Shown piece after piece: positions 45,405-56,176 of a DNA stretch of 64,000 bases (its first letter is position 1; each line of letters starts with the position of its first letter). The translations under genes and the position numbers were made by a program. The notes under the pieces are model-generated. The model saw only the letters and a program-made list of their open reading frames with translations, had not been told where the DNA came from and did no database searches. Where the stretch lies: NCBI GenBank assembly GCA_026168455.1, contig CM047429.1, positions 35,634,066 to 35,698,065 of the forward strand. The letters are read 5' to 3'. This DNA comes from Theocolax elegans (taxonomy: Eukaryota; Arthropoda; Insecta; Hymenoptera; Cerocephalidae).

Positions 45405-46209
45405 TTATTAGAAACAGAAGGTTATTTAAGGAATGAAATTGTTTATAATAATCAAAATAAATATATGGGCTCTGTAACTAAAGGGAAAAATAAATTGGAT
45501 ATAATTATGGATTAAAACGCAAATTTTGAAAGAGAGTGCAAATTACGAATCACGGGAGAAATGGAAGAAACAGGTTTTTATTTATATAGCGCTAAAATTT
45601 TATAAATAATTCTTTAAAAATAATACAAAAATTAATTTATTTCCGAAGAAAGTTTTAATACCCTAAAAGTACAAAATATTAATGATATGGAACTTTTGGC
45701 GATGATCCTTCGTCATTAAATAAATTAATTTTAGGAGTAATAATCCAAAATTTTAATAAGTTGTTACTAAATACTACAATTTAGTAAATATATGCACTTT
45801 ACTATTTTTGGTAATTTAATTTTTCATTAACATTTATAATTATTAAAATATAAATTTAAGCTTTATAAGAATTCATATAGTTTAAAATTTACATTTAACG
45901 TTTAATATGTCTCTATTATTTTTATTATTTTTATTCTGATTTCATTACACTAAATTTTGGTAAAAACTTTTAATTATAAATTATAATCGTATTTAAAAAA
46001 AAATTAAATTTTTGGTACAAAACCCAATGCACTATAGCAGTACCTCCAAGGTGTTGCGTTAATCTGTTTAATTTTTAAGGTGTCCATGGTATTGAAAAAA
46101 TAATATAATTTAAAACATTATTTTAAATAAATTAATTACGAAAAACCTTTTTCGAAATTAAAAATGGGGGTTTGGTGCGCGAAGCGCGCAGGGGCGCGAT
46201 GCCCCCCTA

Positions 46210-46210
<1 letters not shown>
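45405..46210 (+). mobile_element. Helitron-like non-autonomous repeat, copy 2
   Basis: Inverted relative to copy 1 (16960-17736). It starts to match at TATGTATTTATTAGAAACAG (coding end, broken by a stop) and continues through the AT-rich body to GCGCGAAGCGCGC, a GC-rich stem, and CTAG at 46207-46210 followed by T. The 5' boundary is not defined. Confidence 0.55.
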
Positions 46211-46249
<39 letters not shown>

Positions 46250-46304
46250 AATTCTGAATTCTTAGACACGGCGGCGGCGAAATATTTATATATTATAGAT
46301 ATAT

Positions 46305-47532
46305 TGTAACGGGGCAACGTAACACGTGCTCCTCCTCGAGCACCGTCGTCGGGGAGAGGACTTACCTGCGCGGCTCTCGTGCCGCGCTGCCCTGTCCCAC
46401 GATGCAGCTTCACCGCGTACGGACGTTAGCCGTGGTGCAACCGCGGTGAAAGCTGGGCTGCGCCGATATCAACAACGGCGATTCTCCGCCGCGAGGAGAA
46501 TCGTCGGATCCGAGTCGAACTCGGAGGAGAACAGGAGTTATGCTCCTGGTGACTCGTGCCCGTAATGGTGCACGAGGCTCGGCCGCTCAGAATGCGCGTC
46601 AACGAGGTTGTTGACGCGCCCGCGGAGGCGGCGGGGTAAGCGGGAATGGGAATACGGGGTATGGTATATAAAGAAATAATAACACGACGAGTATCTACGA
46701 TAAACAACGGACGAGGTAATATAATTTAAAACTATTTACAAAAAGAATATACAAAAGATGTACAGGCGCTCGGTAGCGCTTAATAACGCACGGTGTTAAA
46801 CAATTAACAAATACTGGGTTGTATAAGAATAAGAATTATCTACGAACCAAGGGAACCTCGACGGCGCGCAGGCAATCGCGACGGCCCGGTCGCGGCGATA
46901 TCCACACGCGCGCACGCGCTCGTGCGCTTCTACGTCCCACGGGAAATACGCGGGAAATCGGGTAACCCGAGTTACCGATCTACCTAGCCGCGTGCGCGAG
47001 GAAGCCTGGTTGGGCGAATCGCGCCCTCGAACCGACAGTGCTCGCTGCACTGCGTCTCGCTCTTCCCGGAAGAAGTCGGTGCCACACGATCCAAGTTGTA
47101 AACAACTTACTTGGTGCGCAGGAATGCGCCGGTGAAATGGCTATTCTTAATCCCGTTCTCTCTCTCTCTCTCTCTCGCAAATCTTCGACTAGTGCAAGTC
47201 GTCCCGGGCGGCTACCCGTCCTGGAGATGAGCAGACACGTGTCCTCAAAACGGCTTGTTCTCCGGGAGCTGCCTCGACTCGTCTCGTACCGTGCTCGTCT
47301 CTCTATCTCTCGCACTAGGGCACTTGTCTCTTTCCCTCTATCAGTCACCTCGTTCACTCTCGCTCTCGATCTCGTCGCACGTATCGTCTCTCTTACGGCT
47401 TCCGACGGACTGCCGAGACTCGGTGTCTCGCGGCCCTTCGCCACGTTGCGCGATCGCGCGTAATCACTTAATTACGCGGTTTTCGAGTTTACGGGCTATC
47501 GCGATCGTGTTTAAGAACACGCGCCCGTTATA
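46305..47532. repeat. Probable solo LTR, GC-rich, 1228 bp
   Basis: The segment starts TGTAACGGG at 46305 and ends CCCGTTATA at 47532, inverted termini with one mismatch. It interrupts a (TA)n/CCG repeat seen intact at 37760-37845, with ATAT on both sides (ambiguous inside TA repeats). Composition is GC-rich, unlike all surroundings. A TATA-like TATATAAAG lies at about 46664-46672. Frames inside it (46326-47533, both strands) show no recognisable protein. A single LTR flanked by uninterrupted target sequence fits LTR-LTR recombination. Confidence 0.6.
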
Positions 47533-47549
47533 ATATATATATATATATA

Positions 47550-47765
47550 GATAATAAATCAAAAATAAAATTTTAATTTTTTATCCACCTTTCTCACTCA
47601 TTTTACACCTTTGCTATAGAGTATGATGAAAAATGTGCAAAAATGTATATTTAAATGTGATTAAAAACAGAACGAATCATCAATTAAAATATATATTACA
47701 TTAAAATATATTATTTAAGTTATTAAAAATTATTGAACTGACAGTACTGTTTCAGTCTATGTTTA
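47550..47765. repeat. Second copy of the AT-rich repeat at 15683-15890
   Basis: Shares phrase order and orientation with 15683-15890. Non-coding. Confidence 0.5.
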
Positions 47766-47892
47766 TTATTATTTATTATTTATTATTAATTACTTAGAAT
47801 ATTACTTATAGGTATGTTCCTAATATAATAATTTAATTCGGTACAAAAATATACAAAAATTGGAGTACTGGCAAAAGTGCTTATATATAATA

Positions 47893-48515
47893 GTTTATTC
47901 CGTAATTAGTTGGGTTATCCCGGAATACCTTAGCAATTACCGAATATCCAGGTAAATCCCGTAATTAGTGGAGTTATCCAGAAATACCTCAGAAATTCCC
48001 AAAATATTCAGGAAATCCCGTAATTAGTGAAGTTATCCCGAAATAACTCAGAAACTCCCGAAGTATCCACTAAATCTCAAAATTAGTGAGGTTCACCCGG
48101 CATACCTCAGAAATTATCGAAATATTTAGAAAATCCCGAAATTAGTGGAGTTATCCTGAAATACCTCAAAAATTCCCGAAATATCGAGGAAATCCCGTAA
48201 TTAATGAAATATCCCGAAATAACTAACAAATTCTCGAAATATCCAGGAAATCCCAAAAATAGTGAAGTTATCCTGGCATACCTCAGAAATTCCCGAAATA
48301 TCAAGGAAATCCCGTAATTAGTGAAGTTATCCCGACATATCCAGGAAATCCCAAAATTAGTGAAGTATTCCGGCATACCTCAAAAATGACCGAATATTAA
48401 GAAAATCTCGAAATTTGTGGAGTTATCTCGGAATACATAAAAAATTCCCGAAATTTCCAGGAAATCCCGTAATTAGTAAAGTTATCTCGAAATAACTAAG
48501 AAAATCCCAAAATAT
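47893..48515. repeat. ~60-bp minisatellite, about ten units
   Basis: The unit runs CCCGTAATTAGTGAAGTTAT, CCCGAAATA, CTCAGAAATTCCCGAAATAT and CAGGAAAT. Units vary by substitutions and small deletions. Antisense frames across it (48107-48376) are repeat artefacts. Confidence 0.85.
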
Positions 48516-48696
48516 CAGCGTTAACCCTTCCACTCCACACATACTATTAATTTTTACAACAGGAGACTGGACACCGGAGAACGGATGAATTTTAATATAA
48601 TTTAGAAGATATATGGAAGAACGGGGAAGGGCAGTACCCATGAAAAAAGTGAGTTTTCGAGATCCAAAGTACACAACGCTGCTCGCCTACTTTTTT

Positions 48697-49810
48697 TCAA
48701 CCAATAGAACAGAGACACCTCTCGGACCGTCCCCGATTTGACCACGCGAAACTACGAATGGATACAATATTTTCAAGTTGTATGGAGGGTACGATCGTGC
48801 CAAGAACAGCATTTACTAAATGCTCGTAAGTACTTGAGGGAGGAAACTCTCCAATACGACACGAAATTACTAACTTCTTTGTTCTGGGCACCTCATCACG
48901 CCTCTTGCAAGTAGAATTACCCAAAAACGCAGTACGCAGTTCTTCACATGGTTCAGTATATTGCATATTAAATTGGGCATGTATCTGTGTTTGTGCTTCA
49001 AAAAAAGTGTGATTGGAAACGGTATTCGTCACCTTAACAATACCGGAGTTTAATGTTTGAATATTATTATTAATTACTTCAAGATCATCATCCAACCTAT
49101 TAAAAAGAATTGAACATTTACTGCTAATTTCAGTCAAAACATTGCCTTGAAATATAGTTTGAGAATCTAACAGTTACTTTTGAAAGTAAGAGAAAGATAG
49201 CTTAATTTGTCGGTTTTCAGATAGTAAATCGGATAATGCAATTCGATATTCAGCCAGAAGCAAGTCTTGACTATGCATTCTATCTACAACATTACCCAAA
49301 ATCTTTGTTATGTTTTTTAAATTATTTTTAAATTCTGGCAAAACTTTTAAAGATTCTATATTTGAATTAAATCCGAATGATATTGCAGACAAAATGTTCT
49401 ACAAACCATCCGGAAACGAGCCTGTGTTGCGACGGTAGCGCCACCTTTATTCGTTAAATAATCACCTACATGTTCGTCGAGATTTAAACTAAATTTTTCA
49501 TATTCTCTAACGCAATGGATGTGCTGGGAGTTTGTGATGCTGCAACCTTTACATACAGGGAGTTCTCCGCCTGAACATCCGCAACCGGTAATACCCTTCC
49601 TACTTTGCTTGATTTATTACCCGGCGTTGAGGAAAGCAGAGACGAGGGGTTAAAGTTTATAAGAGGGAGAGTGCACGACATAGTTTGTCGTAAACCTGCT
49701 ATGAGGCAGGATCTCCAGAACCGTAGTTTCGACCTGGAATCTTCGAGAAGGTACGGCGGACGAACAAATGTATAGCACAGACGCATAGTAAGTCGTATAC
49801 TATCAACCAA
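48697..49810 (-). pseudogene. Possible ORF1 (gag-like) of a non-LTR retrotransposon, fragmented
   Basis: Three minus-strand frames lie in order: 49810-49484, 49392-49174 and 49137-48697. The middle and first half of the last look like a coiled coil (LPEFKNNLKNITKILGNVVD, then LDDDLEVINNNIQTLNSGI). The end has TKKLVISCRIGEFPPSSTYE, then HLVNAVLGTIVPSIQLENIV, a pattern resembling the RNA-binding part of LINE ORF1 proteins. Stops and frameshifts separate the pieces, and no ORF2 follows. I cannot name the family. It could instead be a host coiled-coil pseudogene. Confidence 0.35.
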
Positions 49811-51940
49811 ACTCAGCGCTGTGCATCGTGCACTAATACGCGGCTCTGCATCTCTAAAATCAGGCCTCCTCGCATATGCGGTTATTCAGTTTGGTAAAGT
49901 CGTGTTTATTTGTACGTATATACTCAAACGATCACGCTGAGGATTGACTGAGGATGACATGGCGTGACGTCAAAGGCGAAATAAGTGCTTGTTTAAAAGT
50001 ATAATAATAATAATTTATTACAAGAATAAAAGGGTTTGGGCGCCAGGCGCGTACGGTTGCGACGAATTTATATAAATGCTCGGATGCGTGCGAGCTGCGT
50101 CGACTTTCTGCGCGAGTGGGGGGGGAAGGGGGGAAGAGAGGGAAAAACACACTTACGGAAAAAGAGGAATACAGTGCACAGGTTGCAACAGCTTGCACCC
50201 ACCTTTGCGACGGGGAGATCGTCTCCTAGAAAGATCTGCTGCTCAATGCGGTTCTCACACACACACAAATATCGGCGATAGCGGTCGGCTGGTAACTCGA
50301 GCCACAATGGCGTACCGATGAGCTCTCTCGAGCGCATCGTACAGTGAGTGCTCGCGGTCGTACTGTAACGAAGTGGATGACTTCGCATAGGCTGCTGCTT
50401 CCCACGCAGAGAGCGGTATTCGTGGTGATGTTGTCTACGAGGTAAATATTTAACATCGATCCGTTTGTGTTCGTTAATCGGCTAATTGGTTCTCCCTATT
50501 CCAGGTATAGACAGAACGGCCCACCTCGGATCTTCGCTCTCACTTACTCTCACGGCGCCCTATCAGGTGGAGCGCGTCGAGTGATCTGCTGCTGCTTTTC
50601 CTGAGTGCTACGTTGCTGCGGGGATTTCTGGCTGCTTCCTAGGTAAGTAACTACCTCCCGAGGGAGTGCTTCTTATTTATAAATAGCTAGTACTTGAGAG
50701 TTATGGTAACGTTGTGGTTACCATAACTTCACTTCCAATCCTCTCCTTCTGTAGCTGTCAGTATCTGTGTGTAGCTACATGCTTTCTTGTATCCTCCTAA
50801 TCAAGCTCAAATCTAATTGATTACATTTTACAGCTTTCTGGAGTCCTTTGCTGCTGCTTGGTGCTGCTCAGTGTTACAGCCTTGGCCTTCGTATGATGCT
50901 TGGTTTGACCCTCGTGCGATGCTCCTTAAAGCAGTGTAATACCTCTCCTGCAATGCTGATCTTCATTGTGTTATTAGAGGGGAAGTGTTGGGTATTTGAG
51001 ATGACTTGGGGTACGTTAGGTACGTTTAGTATAGGTCAAGTGTGCTTAGCGATGTGAGGGTAGCTAGGATAGTATAGGTTGGGACTCGTTCGCTTATATA
51101 TTTGACAGGTACATAGTACTTTGTCACAATACTTAATTCGTATTTCCGAGTTACGCGCTATTGAGAGCTTATAATAGTTGTGCAAATAGCTTAATTATAA
51201 TGTATTTATTTATTAAATTCATCTCTTGCGTTCCAGTTATCTGTACCCCGTAATCATATTTCCGTTTACGTTTTCCGCTTATGCCTCCACGTGTACATTA
51301 ACACTTCCATCAACGTATATTCTGAGCTACCGAGCCTTGTGTTCCAGACTGCTATCTATGTTGCATCATAGCTAACGTCTGTACTCGATACCACTGCATC
51401 GAGGCACATGGTGGTGCGGCACAAGCTCCGCGCAAGTAAGTTTATACCTCGACATCAGTGCCTGATGAGCAGCACGCTAAAAAACAGCCACATTACATTC
51501 TATAGGTCTCAAAATTTGTACATAGAAACCAAAATATGTATAAGGACAAAGTGTATATAAACTTTAAATATGCATATGTTCTAAATTATTTATACTAAAA
51601 TATTTATAAGGCCCAAAATTTTTAAGACCCATAAAAACTAAAAGGTTAATATAAAAAACATAAAAGGTTAGAAAGCATATTCCCGAATTAATTATAAATA
51701 ATATAATATAAAAATAAAATATTGAACATACATATACATGATTACATCAGGCGGCGGAGAAAATCGTGAGGTGAAAAAAATGACACATAAAATTTGGGAT
51801 CGATTTTAATATAATGAAGAATTTGCAACTATTCTTATTAAATATGAGTAAGAAATACGTTCAGTCACATGGAAATGAAATAACATGTAATATAGTTGAT
51901 TTTTTACAACCTCCATTATGTGTATATAGATGAAATTTTT
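49811..51940. other. Non-coding region, partly GC-richer, no gene recognised
   Basis: 50040-51480 is less AT-rich than average, with CTGCTG phrases and several splice-donor-like AGGTAAGT/AAGTAAGT sites (50641 and 51425), which could mark non-coding or UTR exons. No open frame has a recognisable domain. A short phrase near 50035 (AAGGGTTTGGGCGCCAGGCG) resembles the inverse of about 35300-35325, hinting at transposon sequence. 51500-51940 is AT-rich and featureless. Confidence 0.3.
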
Positions 51941-51949
51941 TCATCAATC

Positions 51950-52110
51950 TAGACCGTCAGTGATTAGATGAATAAAACACTTAATTTAACGTAAGCACAT
52001 TTCGTCTGCTAGATTCGCAGACATGTTTAGGTGCTAAGTTATTGTCAAAAAAACAATTAATAAAAAGAATAACAAAACAATAATCAAACAATAAATAAAG
52101 TTACCAGTTT
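51950..52110 (-). repeat. Outer left pLTR arm
   Basis: Reverse complement of part of 54020-54205. A stem of GTCTGC/GCAGAC with the GAATCTA loop is kept, followed by GAAAT instead of GAAAC. Confidence 0.65.
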
Positions 52111-52256
52111 TGTCGCACGTAATTACACTGAGAAACCTAAGGTAGGCGTTCTCGAGTAAACAGAAACAGTAAATTCGAAAGCAGCTGATATTTGTATCAA
52201 AATAAGGGTAGAAACGTATGCAAATTCACACATAAACAGGTTTCAATTCTTGGAAA

Positions 52257-52505
52257 CTAGCTTGTTATATTCATTATGTCTCTATATTGACAGGTTAGTT
52301 GTTGCGTAACTAGTTTCTTTTTTATCGTCGATTTACAATTATTATTAATATGCAACATTTCAGAAACAATACGTGTTTTATAACTAGAGTTCCTATCTAA
52401 AATTCTAGTATTGATAAAGTAAATTTCATGATTTTTATAATTTAAATAATGAACAATGACAACAGATTCTGGGTTTTTATTCTTTTGATGCTCTTTAAGC
52501 CGCAT
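52257..52505 (-). pseudogene. Penelope-like GIY-YIG endonuclease C-terminal fragment
   Basis: The minus-strand frame (83 codons) reads RLKEHQKNKN, then VVIVHYLNYKNHEIYFINTR and ILDRNSSYKTRIVSEMLHIN. This is the usual end of Penelope endonucleases (EH....S.V..H....H.F.....ILD.E.....R..SEMLHI). The catalytic GIY-YIG half is missing. It matches the remnant at 7563-7703 in type and orientation relative to its pLTR. Confidence 0.65.
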
Positions 52506-52532
52506 TTACGTGCGGCATAACTGGTAACTTTA

Positions 52533-52742
52533 GGAGTAGTTTAGGTTTTCCTCGATATTGATGAACAAACCATATTTATTTATTTGGCGACGTTTCGATG
52601 GATATCCTCCATCCTCATCAGGCTATACCTTTTTATTAAAAAATGATTTCATTTTACAACATCTTTTAAACACAATTTTTACATATATAAATCTAAGTTA
52701 CTTACTATTTCGTCAATATATAGGTATACACATATTATTATG
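52533..52742 (-). repeat. Inner left pLTR arm with hammerhead
   Basis: Near-perfect reverse complement of 53775-53988. Confidence 0.85.
52589..52621 (-). ncRNA. Hammerhead ribozyme core, left inner pLTR
   Basis: The minus strand reads CTGATGAG, a stem II of GATGG/CCATC with loop AGGATAT, then GAAAC and GTC. These are the invariant hammerhead core elements (CUGAUGA, GAAA, NUH cleavage triplet). Stem III would be only A-C/G-U, the minimal form reported in Penelope-like elements. ACGT is self-complementary, so two molecules could pair to complete stem III. Activity is inferred. Confidence 0.75.
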
Positions 52743-53120
52743 GGCAGCCCGGTAAGCCCGATGTTTGCTGATATTGTTATGACAGATTTGGAGCAATACT
52801 GTCTCAAAAAATTAGATTTTATTCCACCGTTCTATTACAGATATGTGGATGATACAATTATGTGTATTTCCGAAAATAAATTAACAAATGTAATTGAAGT
52901 TTTCATTAACTACCATGAGAAATTGCAGTTCACTCATGAAAAAGAGAATAATGGTTATATAAGTTTTTTAGAGGTATCACTAATAAGAAATGAAAATAGA
53001 AAAGTTATTACTAATTGGTATAGGAAAGATACCTTTTCAGGACGATTTTTACATTTTGAATCTAGTCATACAATACAGCGACGCGGTAAATTCAAATATA
53101 TATTTTTGGTTTTTTTTTAA
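52740..53120 (+). pseudogene. Penelope-like reverse transcriptase fragment
   Basis: Reads MGSPVSPMFADIVMTDLEQ at the left, then FYYRYVDDTIMC with the catalytic YVDD (about 52835-52862), then LQFTHEKENNGYISFLEVSL and NWYRKDTFSGRFLHFESSH. This is the palm-to-thumb part of Penelope/Neptune-type RT. It is abruptly preceded by the inner pLTR arm and departs from homology after about 53090, so both ends are truncated. The catalytic box is intact, but the fragment cannot function alone. Confidence 0.8.
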
Positions 53121-53774
53121 TTTCTTCTCATTTAGGTTCATAATTAAAAGATTCTTCATTATTATAAAAATTGTTTAGTTAATCTACTATATTTAAAATT
53201 TAATAAAATACTTAACTACTTAAATTTAATTTTTTAAATTTTTATTACCAATTATTATTTGTTTTAACGGGAAAAAAATATTTTTTTATTGAAATGGTAA
53301 ATTTTAATTTAGTCTTATAAAAAAATTTTTTGAGTTCTCTTGTAAATAATCATAAATAATTTATTAATTTTTATTACTTATCAGTACACATAATGTACTT
53401 AATTTGAAGTTTCGCGCCTGTGGTGGGGATGACTGTGTTGTCGATCTGATTAAGATTGATCGCATAGGTATCTCTGAAAACGGGGGACGTGATATTTCAA
53501 ATTTTTCAGTATTAACCGTCTGTGATATACATTGTTAGCTTTATTTTAATATTTGACTGCCTTTTGCTTAATATGTGTGATTATGTGTTAATTTATTTTG
53601 TAATGTTCTTCAAGTATTTATTTAATTTTCAATTTTTTGTGTTGATTATGGACACAACAATAGGGGAAAGGTATGTTATATATAACCTCAATCTCTGTGC
53701 AAAAAAAAAAAATTGTTAAACGTTTGTTATTTTAATCATTGTTTTCAATTATAGAGCGACGCATCAGAGATGCT
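53121..53774. other. AT-rich sequence within the nested Penelope structure
   Basis: No gene recognised. A slightly richer stretch at 53400-53525 is open in one frame for about 44 codons but shows no motif. Confidence 0.3.
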
Positions 53775-53988
53775 GTTAATAATATGTGTATACCTATATA
53801 TTGACGAAATAGTAAGTAACTTAGATTTATATATGTAAAAATTGTGTTTAAAAGATGTTGTAAAATGAAATCATTTTTTAATAAAAAGGTATAGCCTGAT
53901 GAGGATGGAGGATATCCATCGAAACGTCGCCAAATAAATAAATATGGTTTGTTCATCAATATCGAGGAAAACCTAAATTACTCCTAAA
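53775..53988 (+). repeat. Inner right pLTR arm with hammerhead
   Basis: Near-perfect reverse complement of 52533-52742. Confidence 0.85.
53896..53928 (+). ncRNA. Hammerhead ribozyme core, right inner pLTR
   Basis: CTGATGAG at 53896-53903, stem II GATGG (53904-53908)/CCATC (53916-53920), GAAAC 53921-53925 and cleavage triplet GTC 53926-53928. The sequence is identical to the left copy. Stem I would start with GC upstream pairing with GC downstream. Predicted self-cleavage would fall after position 53928. Confidence 0.8.
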
Positions 53989-54019
53989 TATACTGCATGG
54001 ACGACAAAAAATCACTTAA

Positions 54020-54205
54020 TAAACTGGTAACTTTATTTATTGTTCGACTATTGTTCTGTTATTCTTTTTATTAATTGTTTTTTTTTTGTCAATAAATTAG
54101 CACCTGAAAATGTCTGCGAATCTAGCAGACGGAACGTTATGCTTACGTTAAGTAAAGCGTTTTATTTAACTAGCCACTGACCCTCAAGATCTATCAGAAA
54201 AATTT
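54020..54205 (+). repeat. Outer right pLTR arm with decayed hammerhead
   Basis: The core reads CCTGAAAATGTCTGC ... GCAGACGGAACGTTA: CUGAUGA has become CUGAAAA, and GAAAC has become GGAAC. Reverse complement of 51950-52110. Confidence 0.65.
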
Positions 54206-54460
54206 TATCTAGATAAACATGAAATATAGTTGGATTTCGTGATGATAAAAAATTCAATATCTCGCTTTAAAAAATTATAGAAAAATTGGTAAATTTGTTA
54301 AAAAATTAAACAAAAATTGCAAAATATTCAGAATACTAGCTTTTAAAAAATGTGCAGAAACATATTTGTTTATATGCATTTATACATATCTACACATACT
54401 TTACATACTTAGTATAAAGTGCATTATTTTATTTATTAAAATTTCGTTGTGGTTTTTTAG

Positions 54461-54697
54461 GTTAAAGCAAATCAAAAGAAGCAGCCTATAGAACAACTTG
54501 GAAGTTATGATGCTTGCGTTAATAGTCAAAACGAAAAATTAATAACTTTTAATTATGAAAGAATTCAGTATTGGATTGGCAAAGGAGCTGTAATTTCTCG
54601 TCCTGTCCAAGAAATTTTAGGACTTGTTGGAATTTTACCTATCTATCCAAAAATTTATATTGATGCGTGGAGAAAACGTTTAAATAATATGAAATGA
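54461..54697 (+). CDS. mRpS16: Mitochondrial ribosomal protein bS16m, last exon
   Basis: A splice acceptor (TGGTTTTTTAG at 54450-54460) precedes an intact 78-codon exon ending in TGA at 54695-54697. It reads PIEQLGSYD, then NEKLITFNYERIQYWIGKGA and a conserved VQEILGLVGILPIYPK, matching the second half of S16: IEELGYYNP in bacteria, ERxxYWLxKGA, and LLxxAGxLP. S16 is a small-subunit protein of the ribosome, here the mitochondrial one, inferred from the eukaryotic C-terminal extension (YIDAWRKRLNN). A poly(A) signal AATAAA lies about 25 nt after the stop. The upstream exon with the N-terminal TNRPFYHIVV-type segment was not found in the window; the intron holds or adjoins the nested Penelope elements. 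Exon phase is 0 at its start. Confidence 0.85.
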   Translation, partial: VKANQKKQPIEQLGSYDACVNSQNEKLITFNYERIQYWIGKGAVISRPVQEILGLVGILPIYPKIYIDAWRKRLNNMK

Positions 54698-54857
54698 TAT
54701 TATTAGTCACAAATATCTGGAATAAAAATAAATTTTACTAAATTTTGATTTTAATATTATTTGACACTTCTAAATTAATATTTTTTTCATTCATTCAGTT
54801 TTCCCTTCGTATGCTTTGTAACAATGAGACTCATTTGCTACAAATTAAAAAAATGAA

Positions 54858-54929
54858 GCAGGCGGCGGGTCTCGAACCTGAGCCCTCTGGATCTGAAAGC
54901 GTTCACGCTAACCATTGTACTACGTCCGT
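54858..54929 (-). tRNA. tRNA-like sequence or tRNA pseudogene
   Basis: On the minus strand, box A is TAGTACAATGG (54912-54922) and box B GGTTCGAGACC (54868-54878), both good matches to the internal Pol III promoter. The acceptor pairs at 5 of 7 positions including one G-U. A run of T follows about 5-12 nt downstream, a possible Pol III terminator. However, the anticodon arm around TTTCAGATC does not fold into a normal 5-bp stem, and the D stem is weak, so no amino acid is assigned. It could be a decayed tRNA or a tRNA-derived SINE head. Confidence 0.45.
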
Positions 54930-54939
54930 AATTGGTCGT

Positions 54940-56170
54940 AACTGTACTTTACCCTGTCTTGTGCCACGTCACAATCTTAATGAGTTTCTTCTTGATGAAA
55001 GTGTCAACTTGCAACCCGTTGAATAAAGTTCCATCTCGCAACTCGGTTGAAAAAACTGCGATTTTTAGTGTAGGATGCCTAGTATATAACAAAAATTAAC
55101 TTTTGACATTAACTTTTATTTCTCTTTCGCTTAGGAAGCGATAAATTAAGTTTGTATAAATAAATTCAAGATAAATTGCAAACATTTATTTAGAATTTTA
55201 CGAATTACAGTGGTATAAATATGACTATCACTTGAAAAATATATATAATAATATAGATAAATATAATTTGTACGCATACGCTATAGTAAAAATGTTACAA
55301 AACACTAACATATGTTATACTTATGGGTTCAAACTTGATTCTGAACTATAATATTGTGCTTTCACAGCTATGAAAATTACAATAAATACATTAGATTAAT
55401 GATTTTAAATTAATAATTATGAGGCAATTTTTTAGGTAATATCCCAAAATTATATTTTCCATTTGCAGGTCTGGATAGCAATATTATAATACAAAATAGG
55501 AATTGATGCTTAATTTTGTTATAGTTGTATACTGCATGAAATTTCCAGCCACACTAAAGATACAAAAAGGAACCGTTCATTTAAAAGGGTAGTATTAGAT
55601 AAATCAAACTTCCAGACATGGATCATATCATAGTAGTTTTATTCGTACTTATATTGTATAGGAATGCACTTACTTTCTTCGATCCAATTATTATTTACGT
55701 ATAATATACTACATATAAAATTTTAAACAACATCTGTAACATTTCAATACAATCCTTTAACAAATAAAGTACTACTTAAAATTATTTTTAAAAAGTTAAG
55801 ATATTTTATTATTTTGCAAATTTTGAAATTTGAATCTTTTTACTCTCTACGTTTTAAAGCAAATTTGACATATTTAATTGTTGTAACTATAAATAATGTT
55901 AATATAATCATGAAATTAATTTTATCATATACATTAATAATAAAATAATAGGAAGCGTTAAAATGTATTTTATGGATAGATAATAAGAAAATTGCAAGGA
56001 ATATAAAACGATAACGTAGCAGGCAATTATTAAAATTATTATATTGCCTATAATCATCTGCTTTGGATAAATAACAAGCAAGGAACTAAAACATGTGAAC
56101 CATGTATGTATACATTAGCAGCAGCAGAAGAAACCTTACCAGTGTGCAATAGGAACACAAAATAACAGCA
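54940..56170. other. AT-rich intergenic sequence, no gene seen
   Basis: No coding frame, RNA or clear repeat noticed between the tRNA-like sequence and the open stretch at 56177. Confidence 0.35.
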
Positions 56171-56176
56171 CAACAA

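Larger units (their letters stand above)
51950..54205. mobile_element. Nested Penelope-like elements with inverted pLTR arms
   Basis: Outer arms 51950-52110 and 54020-54205 are inverted copies, as are the inner arms 52533-52742 and 53775-53988 (near-identical over ~210 bp). Between the left arms lies a GIY-YIG endonuclease remnant (minus, 52257-52505); between the inner arms lies an RT fragment (plus, 52740 to about 53090). The inner arms carry hammerhead ribozyme cores pointing outward. The outer arms carry decayed versions. This looks like one Penelope element inserted in another, each with the inverted partial pLTR typical of the group. It lies just upstream of the last mRpS16 exon, probably in its intron. 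Confidence 0.75.

Noticed and set aside
46326..47533. Several 80-150-codon Arg/Ser-rich frames on both strands
   Set aside because: GC-rich solo LTR sequence that opens many frames by chance; no conserved domain.
48107..48376. Antisense frame with repeated NFGIS-type phrases
   Set aside because: Translation of the ~60-bp minisatellite.
53522..53719. Possible upstream exon of mRpS16 (ATGGACACAACAATAGGGGAAAG before GTATGT)
   Set aside because: Splicing to 54461 would put the known S16 exon out of frame, and the peptide lacks the conserved N-terminal S16 residues.
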